Shown here: in pieces, positions 33,730 through 43,270 of the stretch
Numbering within the stretch: the stretch's first letter is position 1
Layout: every line of letters starts with the position of its first letter
NCBI GenBank assembly: GCA_963740675.1
Contig: CAVUFS010000005.1
Location: 62,001 to 126,000, forward strand
DNA: 64,000 nt
Reading direction: 5' to 3'
Source of the DNA: CAIKMD01 sp963740675
GTDB lineage: Bacteria > Pseudomonadota > Alphaproteobacteria > ATCC43930 > CGMCC-115725
Made by a program: the position numbers and the translations under genes
The notes under the pieces: model-generated
Database searches by the model: none
What the model was told of the DNA's origin: nothing
What the model saw: the letters and a program-made list of their open reading frames with translations, nothing else

Positions 33730-34907
33730 GCCTTTTCCTTGGCCGTTGCCTGGGCCTTTGCTGGGCGTATCCCAGCGAACCGCGACATTGCGAAGGGCCG
33801 GATCACCTCGGCGACCTCTCCCTCGAGGATATAGCGCGCGATGCTGTCCGCCGTAACCGGGGTCAACAAAATGCCATTGCGATGATGGCCGGTCGCATAG
33901 ACGAGTCCTTCGATCTCGCCCGGCCCCAAAAGCGGCGCGTCGTCGCGCGAGCCGGGGCGGAAACCAACCCACATCTCGTCGATCGGCAATTCCTCGACAC
34001 TCGGCAGCGCACGCCACGCGCCTTCGAGCAGCGAGTAGATGCCGCCTGCGGTGAGATCGCGGTTGAAGCCGCGTTCTTCCGTGGTCGCGCCGACGATGAG
34101 GCGTCCATCCTCGCGCGGCACAAGATAAACGCGCGGCGTCCAGACGACATGACGCAACAACGGCGCTGCCGGATCCATGCGTAGCGCCAGCATCTGGCCT
34201 TTGATTGGCCGCACCGGCGGTTTGGCCGTTTGTGGCAGACCGGCAATCTCTCCTGACCAGGCGCCCGCCGCGAGCAAAACCACATCGGCCTCGACGCGCC
34301 CATCGTCGAGCGCGACGCCCGTCACGCGGCCCGCCGCGCTCTCGATCGCCGTGACGTTCGTGTGCTCATGCAGCTTGCCGCCCGCGGCGATAAACGCTGC
34401 GCGCAACGCGCGGACCAGCTTGCGGTTCTCGACCTGATGATCGCCGGCGCAATAAACCGCCGCCGCGAGATTGGGATGGAGATACGGCTCGCGCTGGCGT
34501 GCTTGCCCGCCCGTCAGCCATTCGAGCGCGATGCCATGCGCACGCTGGAAGTCGTAGGTGTAGCGAAGCTGCGCGGTGTCGTCGCGATTGAGCGCGACCA
34601 TCAGCGTGCCTTCCTGGCGCAGCTCGACGCTCTGGCCCGAGGCCGCTTCGAGCTCGGCAGCGAAGTGCGGCCAAGCGTCTTGGCTGGCGCGACAGAGTCC
34701 GTGCAAAGCCAGCTCGCCCGGCTCGGTCTCGACGCCGGCGGCGAGCATGCCCGCCGCGGCCCAGCTCGCGCCCTTCCCGGCTTCGCCGCGCTCGAAAATC
34801 TCAACCGCACAGCCAGCCTGCGCCAGCCGCCAGCCGACGGACAGACCGATCACGCCACCGCCAATGATCGCGGTTTTAGGCTTACTGCGTGATGTTTGGC
34901 CGTCCAT
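33726..34907 (-). CDS. thiO: glycine oxidase
   Basis: A protein of 393 residues from the ATG at 34907, directly behind the riboswitch. The FAD motif is 'TAIIGGGVIGLSVGWRLAQA' near residues 12-31, followed by 'GASWAAAGMLAAGVETEPGE', and the C-terminal part has 'MWVGFRPGSRDDAPLLGPG' and 'VYATGHHRNGILLTPVTAD'. It oxidises glycine to iminoglycine (dehydroglycine), the aerobic supply for ThiG, using O2. First gene of the thiOSGE operon. Confidence 0.95.
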   Translation of the reverse strand: MDGQTSRSKPKTAIIGGGVIGLSVGWRLAQAGCAVEIFERGEAGKGASWAAAGMLAAGVETEPGELALHGLCRASQDAWPHFAAELEAASGQSVELRQEGTLMVALNRDDTAQLRYTYDFQRAHGIALEWLTGGQARQREPYLHPNLAAAVYCAGDHQVENRKLVRALRAAFIAAGGKLHEHTNVTAIESAAGRVTGVALDDGRVEADVVLLAAGAWSGEIAGLPQTAKPPVRPIKGQMLALRMDPAAPLLRHVVWTPRVYLVPREDGRLIVGATTEERGFNRDLTAGGIYSLLEGAWRALPSVEELPIDEMWVGFRPGSRDDAPLLGPGEIEGLVYATGHHRNGILLTPVTADSIARYILEGEVAEVIRPFAMSRFAGIRPAKAQATAKEKA

Positions 34908-34910
34908 GGG

Positions 34911-34986
34911 CTCCCTTCGCTGGCATGACCCAGACAGGTTCCGTGGGTATGATCTCAGCCGGCCATCCGCCGGCACCCCAGCCGTG
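34911..34986 (-). ncRNA. TPP riboswitch (thiOSGE leader)
   Basis: On the minus strand: 'ggctggggtgccggcgg', the core 'ggccggctgagatcat', 'acccacggaacctgtctggg' and 'catgccagcgaaggga', which is the standard THI-box order with a short P3. It ends within about 5 bases of the thiO start, so it most likely controls translation initiation. Confidence 0.95.
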
Positions 34987-35090
34987 TCATCAAATTGAAG
35001 CGCCCCACGCGCAGCGTGGCAAGGGATTTTATCGGCGCCCCAGAATGGCCAATGCTTGCCAGCCACGACGCCGCCTGATCATCTTCCATC

Positions 35091-35819
35091 ATGAATCCGC
35101 GCACGAAATCCCGATCCCAAAGCCGTCTCCGCTGGAAGCCGGCGCGCGAGCCGGCACGGCTGCCGATCCGCGGCCGCTACGTAACGCTCGAGCCGTTGAA
35201 ACCGCGCACCCATGCCGCTGCGCTTTATGAAGCGACGCACGGGCCGGACCATGATAAGCGGCTCTGGGACTTCATGTTCGTCGGCCCGTTCATCAACCGG
35301 GCGGATTTCGCGCTTTGGCTCGCCGCCTGCGCCGACTCCGACGATCCGCTGTTCTTCACCATCGTCGACAAGCGGCACGGCGCACTCGGCATGGTGAGCT
35401 TCATGCGCATCAATCCCGGCCATGGCGTCATCGAGCTCGGCAACATCTTCTTCGCCGCGCCCTTGCAGAAGAGCCGTGGCGCGACCGAGGCTATCTTTCT
35501 GATGCTGCGCCAGTGCTTCGAGCGCTGGGGCTATCGCCGCGTCGAGTGGAAATGCGATGCGCGCAATCGCCGCTCGCAGAAGGCGGCTTTGCGCTTCGGC
35601 TTTCAGCGCGAAGGCTATTTCCGCCAGCACATGGTGGTGAAGGGAGAAAGCCGCGACACGGCATGGTTCGCGATCATCGACCGCGACTGGCCGCGGCTAC
35701 GCGATGCGTATCGGCGCTGGCTCGCGCCGGCCAATTTCGACCGCGAGGGCCGGCAACGTACAAAGCTCAAAGCGCCGTCGCGAGGATATTCACCGCGAGC
35801 GCCAGCACGCCGGCATTGA
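35091..35819 (+). CDS. GNAT-family N-acetyltransferase
   Basis: A protein of 242 residues of the RimJ/RimL (Acetyltransf_3) type, 'GRYVTLEPLKPRTHAAALYE' at the start, 'VIELGNIFFAAPLQKSRGAT' covering the acetyl-CoA-binding motif A, and 'RVEWKCDARNRRSQKAALRF' to 'GFQREGYFRQHMV' as the closing strands. Members of this subgroup acetylate protein N-termini or small amines. The C-terminus runs into Arg-rich sequence and overlaps the convergent DUF1345 gene by 53 bases. Confidence 0.88.
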   Translation: MNPRTKSRSQSRLRWKPAREPARLPIRGRYVTLEPLKPRTHAAALYEATHGPDHDKRLWDFMFVGPFINRADFALWLAACADSDDPLFFTIVDKRHGALGMVSFMRINPGHGVIELGNIFFAAPLQKSRGATEAIFLMLRQCFERWGYRRVEWKCDARNRRSQKAALRFGFQREGYFRQHMVVKGESRDTAWFAIIDRDWPRLRDAYRRWLAPANFDREGRQRTKLKAPSRGYSPRAPARRH

Positions 35820-36429
35820 AGAAAAAGGAAAGCACGCCGTGCGCCAAGGTCAGCCGGCGCATCGGCTTCGAGAGCACCTGCACGTCCGAGACCTGACAGG
35901 TCATGCCGACGACGAAGGCGTAATACATGAAATCCCAGAAATCGGGATGACCCTTGCCGGGAAAGCTGAGGCCGCCGCGCGGTGTGCCGTCCGCCTCGGG
36001 ATCGCCGTAGAAATAATGCGCATAGCGGATCGCGAACATGGCGTGGACCAAGGTCCAAGACAGCACCAGCGTGCCGACCGCTACCAAAACCCGGCCGACG
36101 AGCGAACTGGTCGGCGCCCCTTCCGGCTTTTGCAGCACGAAGGCAAGCGCGGCGAAGCTCGCCGCCGCGGCGATGATCACGATACCGAGAATGATCCAGA
36201 GATGCGTATCGCTGAGGCTGGCGCGCTTGCGTAAGACGGCGGAAGAGTCGCCGATACCGAAGACGAAAAGGGTTAGAGCAAAGAACAACAGCACGCCGGC
36301 ATCCCAGCCGATCGCTCCGCGAATTGCCGTTGGCTGCGTCACCGGCATCAGCTCGAACACACAAAGGCCGAGGACCGCTCCAGCACCAAAACGGAAAGTG
36401 ATAACAAGATTGCGCAAGAGGTTGAGCAT
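35767..36429 (-). CDS. DUF1345 membrane protein
   Basis: About 220 residues if begun at the ATG at 36429; a GTG at 36504 in frame would add 25 residues. Six hydrophobic segments are seen, for example 'AGVLLFFALTLFVFGIG', 'WIILGIVIIAAAASFAAL' and 'VLVAVGTLVLSWTLVHAM', followed by the family's conserved part 'FAIRYAHYFYGDPEADG' and 'PDFWDFMYYAFVVGMTCQVS'. Inner-membrane protein, function not established. Confidence 0.85.
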   Translation of the reverse strand: MLNLLRNLVITFRFGAGAVLGLCVFELMPVTQPTAIRGAIGWDAGVLLFFALTLFVFGIGDSSAVLRKRASLSDTHLWIILGIVIIAAAASFAALAFVLQKPEGAPTSSLVGRVLVAVGTLVLSWTLVHAMFAIRYAHYFYGDPEADGTPRGGLSFPGKGHPDFWDFMYYAFVVGMTCQVSDVQVLSKPMRRLTLAHGVLSFFFNAGVLALAVNILATAL

Positions 36430-36640
36430 AAGGGCGAAGCTAACAAACACGGCGATAAGCGCAAACCGCGTTCCCGGCACCGCACTGCACTGCACTGCGA
36501 GCACCTCGCCCTACTTCCGGATGATTGCTTTTTGCCGCAGCAGTATTCCGTTAACGCTAATTTTTAAGGATGCCCTAACTCCGGCGTCGCGATAATCCCC
36601 AAAGCTACGCGGCCGCTCTGGCCGCTGCAGGGGAAGAACC

Positions 36641-37891
36641 ATGGTGGCGATCAGCCAAAGCGAGCCGCTGTCGGGCCGCGCCGGTACCGGAATTCGCGCC
36701 AAGCTGCTCGGCGCGTTCGGCGCCATGGCGCTGCTGGGTGTCGTCACCTGCCTCGTTGCCGTGCTGAGCGGCGAAATGCTGCTCGCCGTCATCGCCACGA
36801 TCAGCCTTATCGCTGTCGGCCCCGCCCTTTTTGTCGGCAGCCATCTCGTGCGCCGTCTCGACGCGCTGACGCGAAGCATGAGCGATCTCGCACGCGGCAA
36901 TCTCGACGTCGTTGTCCCGGAACTGGGCAATGACGAGATCGGCGAGATGGCGACGACGCTGGGCGTCTTCCGCGATCGCGCCCGGCTTGGCCGTGAGCGC
37001 GAAGCTGAAGCTGCCCGCGAGCGCGAAGCCATGAACGAACAGCGCCGCGCCGAGTTGCTCGCGCTAGCGCAGAGCTTCGAAGCCAGCGTCAAAGGTGTCG
37101 TCGACACCGTCTCCGGCGCGGCCGGCGCGATGCAAACGACGGCCGCCGCGATGGTCTCGACCGCGGAAGCGGCACTGCGTCAGTCCGATGCCGTCGCCGA
37201 GGCCGCCGAGCGCGCCTCGACGAATGTGCAGACCGTCGCCGGCGCCACGGAAGAGCTCTCGGTCTCGACGTCGGAAATCGGGCGGCAGGTCGCCGAATCG
37301 GCACGCGTTGCGCATGAAGCGGTCGCGGAAGCCGAGCGCACCAGCAACACGGTGCGCGGTCTCGCCGAAGCGGCACACCGCATCGGCGAGGTCGTGAAGC
37401 TCATCTCCGACATTGCCAGCCAAACCAATCTTCTCGCGCTCAATGCCACCATCGAGGCGGCGCGCGCGGGCGAAGCCGGCCGCGGTTTCGCTGTGGTCGC
37501 CTCCGAAGTCAAATCGCTCGCCAATCAGACCGCGAAAGCGACCGACGACATCGCCGCGCAAGTGCGTGCTATTCAGGACGCGACCCGCGAAGCAGTGAAT
37601 GCGATCGGTGAAATCAGCGATACCGTCGGCAAAAGCAATTCGATCTCGGCCGCGATCGCCGCCGCGATCGAGAAGCAGGAAGCGACGACGCACGAGATCG
37701 CGCGCAACGTGCTCGAAGCCGCCAAAGGTACGCGCGGCGTTTCGGGCAACATCATGGGCCTCAACCGCGCGGCGGACGAAACCGGCCAGGCGGCGAACAT
37801 GGTGCTGAGTTCGGCGGCGGGGCTCGCCGAGCAAGCCGAGACGCTGCGGAGCGAAGCCGACCGCTTCCTCTCAAGCGTCTGCGCGCACTGA
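36641..37891 (+). CDS. methyl-accepting chemotaxis-type receptor without periplasmic domain
   Basis: A protein of 416 residues. Two hydrophobic helices (LGAFGAMALLGVVTCLVAVL and LLAVIATISLIAVGPALFVG) are separated by only a few residues, so there is no extracellular sensor. A HAMP segment follows ('RRLDALTRSMSDLARGNLDV'), then a coiled-coil signalling domain with the highly conserved hairpin 'IASQTNLLALNATIEAARAG' and 'GRGFAVVASEVKSLANQT'. It should cluster with CheA/CheW at the membrane and sense a cytoplasmic or membrane cue. No other che gene is near. Confidence 0.93.
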   Translation: MVAISQSEPLSGRAGTGIRAKLLGAFGAMALLGVVTCLVAVLSGEMLLAVIATISLIAVGPALFVGSHLVRRLDALTRSMSDLARGNLDVVVPELGNDEIGEMATTLGVFRDRARLGREREAEAAREREAMNEQRRAELLALAQSFEASVKGVVDTVSGAAGAMQTTAAAMVSTAEAALRQSDAVAEAAERASTNVQTVAGATEELSVSTSEIGRQVAESARVAHEAVAEAERTSNTVRGLAEAAHRIGEVVKLISDIASQTNLLALNATIEAARAGEAGRGFAVVASEVKSLANQTAKATDDIAAQVRAIQDATREAVNAIGEISDTVGKSNSISAAIAAAIEKQEATTHEIARNVLEAAKGTRGVSGNIMGLNRAADETGQAANMVLSSAAGLAEQAETLRSEADRFLSSVCAH

Positions 37892-38027
37892 GCGCACTTG
37901 GCAGCACTCCTGCCAGTAGGCTGCTAAAATATTGATATTTCTAGTTTTTTCTTGATTACTAACCGCCCCTGAGGAAACCTTAATAGCGGTCTCCGTTATC
38001 TAGCAAGAGACGCTACGAGGTTCGCGC

Positions 38028-38300
38028 ATGTTCGCTCAAGAGGCCTTTCGCAAGCAGCTTGAAGGATACCGGCTGACCACGGCCGAGATCCTCTATCGCC
38101 TGCCCGACCATCCACATCTGGTCCAGAGCTTCGTTTGGCAGCAATTCGATATCGCGCCGCGCTATCCCGAGTTGCAGCGTTTCCTCGCCTTCTGGGAAAA
38201 GAACATCGAGGGCAAGCTGCACTCGGTGAAGATTGCGCAAGCCTCGCTGATCGGCCCGCCGCACATGCGGCATGTGCAAGCGTCGTTCAGCCTGCACTAG
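38028..38300 (+). CDS. usg: Usg-family protein
   Basis: A protein of 90 residues. 'LEGYRLTTAEILYRLPDHP' followed by 'LVQSFVWQQFDIAPRYPELQ' and 'FLAFWEKNIEGKLHSVKIA' is the conserved core of the short alphaproteobacterial Usg family, first noted upstream of trp genes. Cytosolic, function unknown. No trp gene lies next to it here; neighbours are a chemoreceptor and the spoVR operon. The 136-base AT-rich gap upstream probably holds its promoter. Confidence 0.88.
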   Translation: MFAQEAFRKQLEGYRLTTAEILYRLPDHPHLVQSFVWQQFDIAPRYPELQRFLAFWEKNIEGKLHSVKIAQASLIGPPHMRHVQASFSLH

Positions 38301-38429
38301 GAATTCTCCAACCCAGCTCCAGCGTTCAGCTGCCGGCGAGCATCGATATGCGGGCGCAAACCGCAGCATCGCACTGGCCACGCGATTTTTCCCAGCTTTA
38401 AAAGAAAGAACGCAGGATCCCGCGCCGCT

Positions 38430-39998
38430 TTAATGTCGCGCGGAGACTTCGTGCGTCTTCAGGACTTTGTCGCTGGTGGCATCGGTCTCTTCGAGCCGGA
38501 TGCCGTAATGCCAAAGGCCCGAGAGCTGCTCGAGCACGGCACGCGCCGAATTCTCGTCCAGGAGCACGCCGTCATGCACCGCATGGCTGAGGACGAGGCA
38601 GCGATCGCCGGCGAGATCGACATCGCGGACCTGGATGTCAGGCTCATGACGCGCGAGATCGTATTGCCGCGCCAGCGCGCGGCGCAGCTCGCGATAGCCG
38701 CGATCCTCGTGGATCGCATCGACCAGCATCGCGTCCTGATCAGCATCGTCGACCAGCTTGAATAGGCGGAACTCGCGCATCAGCCGCGGGCTGAGATATT
38801 GCAGCACGAAGCTCTCGTCGCGGTAATTCGCCCAGGCATGCCGCAGCGTAGCATACGGATCGCCGTTGCCGGCGAAATCCGGAAACCACTCGCGATCCTC
38901 GGCCGAGGGATCGAGGCAGATGCGCTTGATATCGCGCATCATCGCAAAGCCGAGCGCATAGGGATTGATGCCGCCGTAGCGCTGATCGTCGAATTCCGGT
39001 TGCGTCACCACACTGGTATGCGAATGCATGATCTCCAGCAGCGTGCCGTCGCTGATCAAGCCCTTCTCGTGCAGGCGATGCACGATCTCGTAATGACAGA
39101 AGGTCGCGCAACCTTCGTTCATCATCTTGGTCTGCTTCTGCGGATAAAAATATTGCGAGACGTTGCGCACGATGCGCACCAGCTCGCGCTGCCACGGCTT
39201 CAAGCGCGGCGCCCGCTTCTCGAGAAAATAAAGGAGGTTCTCCTCCGGCAGACCGAGTCTCTGGCGGATCGCCGCCAACTCCTGCTCCGCCCGTTTGGCA
39301 TCGGTCGACGCGACCTCTTGCGCGAGCTGCGCCGTGCGCCAGATGTCATCGAAATTCTCTTCGGCATAGCGCCGGCGCTCTTCTTCGCGCTTCTTCTCTT
39401 CCTCAAGATTGAGCTTCGGCCGACGTGCATAACGATGAACGCCGTGACTCATCAGCGAATGCGCGGCGTCGACCGTGCGCTCCACCTCGTCGGCACCATA
39501 CGCCTCTTCGGCATGCGCGACGTAATCGCGTGCGAAGGTCAGGTAGTCGAGGATGCCGGTCGCATCCGTCCATTGCCGGAAGAGGAAATTGTTCTTGAAG
39601 AAATGATTGTGCCCGAAGGCGGCATGCGCGACGACCAGCGTCTGCATCGCCATGGAATTCTCTTCCATGATGTAGGAGATGCAGGGGCTGGAGTTAATGA
39701 CGATTTCATAGGCAAGGCCCTGATAGCCCTTGCGATAGAGCGTCTCTTCGCGCGCGAAATGCTTGCCGAAGCTCCAATGCCGGTACATCAGCGGCAGGCC
39801 GATCGAAGCATAGGCATCGAGCATCTGCTCGGACGTGATCACCTCGATCTGATTGGGATAGACATCGAGCCCCATCTCGCCGACCGCGATCTCTTCGATC
39901 GCGTCATAGACGCGGCGCAGCTTCTCGAAATCCCATTCCGGCCCCGTGAAGAGCAGCTTGTCGTCACCAGCGAGCGAGTTGAGGAGCGTCTCAGGCAT
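38430..39998 (-). CDS. SpoVR/YcgB-family protein
   Basis: A protein of 522 residues from the ATG at 39998, which overlaps the upstream yeaH-like gene by 8 bases. Family blocks are visible: 'VYPNQIEVITSEQMLDAYAS', 'LPLMYRHWSFGKHF', 'SPCISYIMEENSMAMQTLVV', 'HAAFGHNHFFKNN', and 'MNEGCATFCHYEIVHRLHEK'. In enterobacteria ycgB belongs to the general stress regulon and is associated with the yeaGH pair; biochemical function is unknown. Third gene of the prkA-yeaH-spoVR operon. Confidence 0.95.
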   Translation of the reverse strand: MPETLLNSLAGDDKLLFTGPEWDFEKLRRVYDAIEEIAVGEMGLDVYPNQIEVITSEQMLDAYASIGLPLMYRHWSFGKHFAREETLYRKGYQGLAYEIVINSSPCISYIMEENSMAMQTLVVAHAAFGHNHFFKNNFLFRQWTDATGILDYLTFARDYVAHAEEAYGADEVERTVDAAHSLMSHGVHRYARRPKLNLEEEKKREEERRRYAEENFDDIWRTAQLAQEVASTDAKRAEQELAAIRQRLGLPEENLLYFLEKRAPRLKPWQRELVRIVRNVSQYFYPQKQTKMMNEGCATFCHYEIVHRLHEKGLISDGTLLEIMHSHTSVVTQPEFDDQRYGGINPYALGFAMMRDIKRICLDPSAEDREWFPDFAGNGDPYATLRHAWANYRDESFVLQYLSPRLMREFRLFKLVDDADQDAMLVDAIHEDRGYRELRRALARQYDLARHEPDIQVRDVDLAGDRCLVLSHAVHDGVLLDENSARAVLEQLSGLWHYGIRLEETDATSDKVLKTHEVSARH

Positions 39999-41286
39999 GC
40001 TCGCGATCCTTGGCAAAGAGATCGTGGAACACCGGATAGATTTGCGAGGGATCGGCGACCTTGCGCATCGCAAAATTCTCATGCGCCGACGCGATCGCCG
40101 CGTATGTCCGCCACAAATCGGTCGGCGGCGACGGGAAGCCGTGACGCAGCGTCGCTTCGGCACCAACCTCGATATAGGCGAAGTATTGCGTCAGCGGCAG
40201 CAGTTCGCCGCCGAGGAGCTGACTGCAGCGGTCGCTGTCCTCGGAATAATTATCGCCGTCCGACGCCTGCGCCGCGTAGATGTTCCAGTTCTCGGGGTTG
40301 TAGCGGTCGTGCACCACTTTGAGCATTTCCTCGAGCGCGGTCGAGACGATCGTGCCGCCGGTCTCGCGGCTATGGAAGAACGTGTCCTCATCGACCTCCT
40401 GCGCATTCGACGTGTGGCGGATGAAGACCAGATCGACGGTCTTGTAGCGCCGCGTCAGGAAGACGTGCAGCAAAAGGAAGAAGCGCTTGGCGAGATCCTT
40501 CATTGCCTCGGTCATCGAGCCCGACACGTCCATCAGGCAGAACATGACCGCCTGCGCATTCGGCTTCGGAACGCGCTCGAAGCGGTTGTAGCGAACATCG
40601 ACCGGATCGATATAGGCGAAGCGCCGTGCGCGCAGCTTGGCGGCTTCGAGATCGGCGCGCGCCTGCTCTGCGCCCTCGGCGTCATCGGCCTCCTCGGCCG
40701 CTTTCGCCTGTCGCTCCATCGCCTCGATATCGGCCGGACTCGGACGGTTCAGCGAGATGCGCCGCGCCAGGCTGTTGCGCATGGTCCGCCGGATATTGAG
40801 ACTCGCCGGCGTGCCCTCGATGGAATAGCCGGCGCGCTGAAGCTGCGTCGTCTCCATCGATTTGAGCTTGGTCTTGATGAGATTGGGCAGTTCGAGATCC
40901 TCGAACAGCAGATCGAGGAACTCGTCTTTCGAGAGCATGAACTCGAAAGCGTCCTGCTCGCCATTATCCTCGGCGCTCGCCTGGCCGCGACCGCCGCCGC
41001 CACCGCCTTGTTGCGGCCGCTCGATCTTGTCGCCGGCGACGAATTTCTTATTGCCCGGCAAGACATATTCGCGCTTGCCGCCGCGCGAAGCCGAGCGGAA
41101 CACCGGCTCTTGGATGCCTCGGGTCGGAATCGAGACCTTCTCGCCGCCCTCGGCGTCGCCGATCTTGCGGCGCTTCAAGGCTTCGGCGATCGCATCCTTC
41201 ACTTCGCCTTTCGCACGCTCGATGAACCGCTGGCGATTGGCGAGGCTTTTGCCCTTCGGATTGGGCCGGCGGTCAATAATGTTCAT
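39991..41286 (-). CDS. YeaH/YhbH-family (DUF444) protein
   Basis: A protein of 431 residues. The N-terminal 'NIIDRRPNPKGKSLANRQRF' is the family's hallmark opening; a Gly-rich patch (RPQQGGGGGGRGQ) follows and then a von Willebrand A-like domain with 'VMFCLMDVSGSMTEAMKDLA', whose DxSxS is the metal-dependent adhesion site. It works with the kinase PrkA/YeaG in nitrogen-starvation and stationary-phase adaptation in E. coli. Middle gene of the operon, overlapping spoVR. Confidence 0.95.
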   Translation of the reverse strand: MNIIDRRPNPKGKSLANRQRFIERAKGEVKDAIAEALKRRKIGDAEGGEKVSIPTRGIQEPVFRSASRGGKREYVLPGNKKFVAGDKIERPQQGGGGGGRGQASAEDNGEQDAFEFMLSKDEFLDLLFEDLELPNLIKTKLKSMETTQLQRAGYSIEGTPASLNIRRTMRNSLARRISLNRPSPADIEAMERQAKAAEEADDAEGAEQARADLEAAKLRARRFAYIDPVDVRYNRFERVPKPNAQAVMFCLMDVSGSMTEAMKDLAKRFFLLLHVFLTRRYKTVDLVFIRHTSNAQEVDEDTFFHSRETGGTIVSTALEEMLKVVHDRYNPENWNIYAAQASDGDNYSEDSDRCSQLLGGELLPLTQYFAYIEVGAEATLRHGFPSPPTDLWRTYAAIASAHENFAMRKVADPSQIYPVFHDLFAKDREHA

Positions 41287-41308
41287 CGCGCGGTGTCTCC
41301 TGCGCTCA

Positions 41309-43255
41309 CTAGCCAGCCTTGTTGACACGCATATACCACTCGACGAGACGCCGCACCTGACGCGGCGTGTAGCCGCGCGACGTCATGCGCTCGAGGAAGT
41401 CGTTATGCTTCTTCTCGGTCTCGCTATCTTTCTTCGTGCCGAAGCTGATGACCGGCAGCAGATCCTCCACCTGGCTGAACATGCGCTTCTCGATCACTTC
41501 GCGCAGTTTCTCATACGAGGTCCAGGCAGGGTTCTTGCCCTTGTTCGCGGCGCGGGCGCGCAGCGCGAACTTCACGACTTCGTTGCGGAAGTCCTTCGGA
41601 TTGGCGATGCCCGCCGGCTTCTCGATCTTCGAGAGCTCCTGATTGAGCAACTCGCGATCCATGAGCTGGCCGGTATCCGGATCCTTGTAGTCCTGATCCT
41701 CGATCCACGCGTCGGCATAGGCGACATAGCGGTCGAAGAGATTCTGACCGTAGTCACCATACAATTCTAGATAGGCTTTCTGGATCTCGTTACCGATGAA
41801 TTCGGCATAACGCGGCGCCAGCTCGGCCTTGATGAAGGCCAGGAGCTTTTTCTCCTGATCCTCGCCGAACTGCTCGCGGCGGATCGACTGCTCCAGGATA
41901 TACATAAGGTGCACGGGATCGGCCGAGATCTCGTGCGTATCGTAGTTGAAGGTGCTGGAGAGGACCTTGAAGGCAAAGCGGGTCGAAAGACCGTTCATGC
42001 CTTCATCGACGCCGGCCGCATCGCGATATTCCTGCACCGTGCGGGCGCGCGGATCGGTGTCCTTGAGGCTTTCGCCGTCATAGGACCGCATCTTCGAATA
42101 GAGATTTGAATTCTCATGCGGCTTCAGGCGCGACAGCACGCAGAACCGTGCCAGCATGTCGAGCGTGCCCGGGGCGCACGGATTGGTCGACAGCTCGCTG
42201 CTCTGCAATAGCTTCTCGTAAATCTGCCGCTCTTCGCTAGAGCGCAGGCAGTACGGCACCTTGATGACGCAGATGCGGTCGATAAAGGCTTCGTTGTTGC
42301 GGTTGTTCTTGAAGGTCTGCCATTCGGCCTCGTTCGAATGGGCGAGGATGATGCCCTGGAACGGGATCGCGCCGATATTCTCGGAGCCGATGTAGTTGCC
42401 TTCCTGCGTCGCCGTCAGCAACGGGTGCAGCATCTTGATCGGCGCCTTGAACATCTCAACGAATTCCATGATGCCCTGCGTCGTGCGATTGAGGCCGCCC
42501 GAGAAGGAATAGGCATCAGCGTCGTTCTGCGAGAAGAATTCCAGCTTACGGATATCGACCTTGCCGACGAGCGAAGAGATGTCCTGGTTGTTCTCGTCGC
42601 CCGGCTCTGTCTTCGCGACGCAGACTTGGCGCAGGCGCGAGGGATGCACGCGCACGACAGTGAATTTCGAGATATCGCCGCCGAATTCATCGAGCCGCTT
42701 CAGCGCCCAGGGGCTGACAAGGCCGGTCAGGCGACGCTTTGGAATCTTGTACTGCTTCTCGAGCATGTCGCCCATGGTGATTGGGTCGAACAGGCCCAAG
42801 GGGCTCTCGAAGATCGGGCTCATCTCCTTGCCCGCCTTCAAGACATAGATCGGCATCTTTTCCATCAGCGCCTTGAGGCGCTCGGCGAGCGAGGATTTGC
42901 CGCCGCCAACCGGGCCGAGCAGATAGAGCACCTGCTTGCGCTCTTCGAGACCCTGCGCCGCGTGGCGGAAGTAACCGACGATGCGCTCGATCGTCTCTTC
43001 CATGCCGTAGAACTCGGCGAACGCCGGATAAATTCGGATGGTCCGGTTCATGAAGATGCGGCCGAGGCGGGAATCGGTACTGGTATCGACCATCTCGGGC
43101 TCGCCGATCGCGGCGATCATGCGCTCGGCGGCGCTGGCATACGCCATCGGCTCGCGGGCGCAGGCCTTGAGATAGTCCTCAAGGGACATCTCGGCCTCTT
43201 TCTGAGTGTCGTACTGTTTGGCAAAGAGACCGAAGAGTCCGTCTTGCGTCATCAT
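41309..43255 (-). CDS. prkA: PrkA/YeaG-family serine protein kinase
   Basis: About 648 residues. I start it at the ATG at 43255, where GGAG stands 9 bases upstream; a GTG at 43270 is also in frame. The N-terminal AAA+ part has Walker A 'YLLGPVGGGKSSLAERL' (G114-S122) and 'ENIGAIPFQGIILAHSNEAE'; the C-terminal kinase-like half has 'DRICVIKVPYCLRSSEERQI'. PrkA proteins phosphorylate targets during stress or sporulation and act as ATP-dependent proteases in some reports. First gene of the prkA-yeaH-spoVR set, with a TTAACCAT half-site about 110 bases upstream. Confidence 0.95.
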   Translation of the reverse strand: MMTQDGLFGLFAKQYDTQKEAEMSLEDYLKACAREPMAYASAAERMIAAIGEPEMVDTSTDSRLGRIFMNRTIRIYPAFAEFYGMEETIERIVGYFRHAAQGLEERKQVLYLLGPVGGGKSSLAERLKALMEKMPIYVLKAGKEMSPIFESPLGLFDPITMGDMLEKQYKIPKRRLTGLVSPWALKRLDEFGGDISKFTVVRVHPSRLRQVCVAKTEPGDENNQDISSLVGKVDIRKLEFFSQNDADAYSFSGGLNRTTQGIMEFVEMFKAPIKMLHPLLTATQEGNYIGSENIGAIPFQGIILAHSNEAEWQTFKNNRNNEAFIDRICVIKVPYCLRSSEERQIYEKLLQSSELSTNPCAPGTLDMLARFCVLSRLKPHENSNLYSKMRSYDGESLKDTDPRARTVQEYRDAAGVDEGMNGLSTRFAFKVLSSTFNYDTHEISADPVHLMYILEQSIRREQFGEDQEKKLLAFIKAELAPRYAEFIGNEIQKAYLELYGDYGQNLFDRYVAYADAWIEDQDYKDPDTGQLMDRELLNQELSKIEKPAGIANPKDFRNEVVKFALRARAANKGKNPAWTSYEKLREVIEKRMFSQVEDLLPVISFGTKKDSETEKKHNDFLERMTSRGYTPRQVRRLVEWYMRVNKAG

Positions 43256-43270
43256 TGTCCCCATCTCCAC

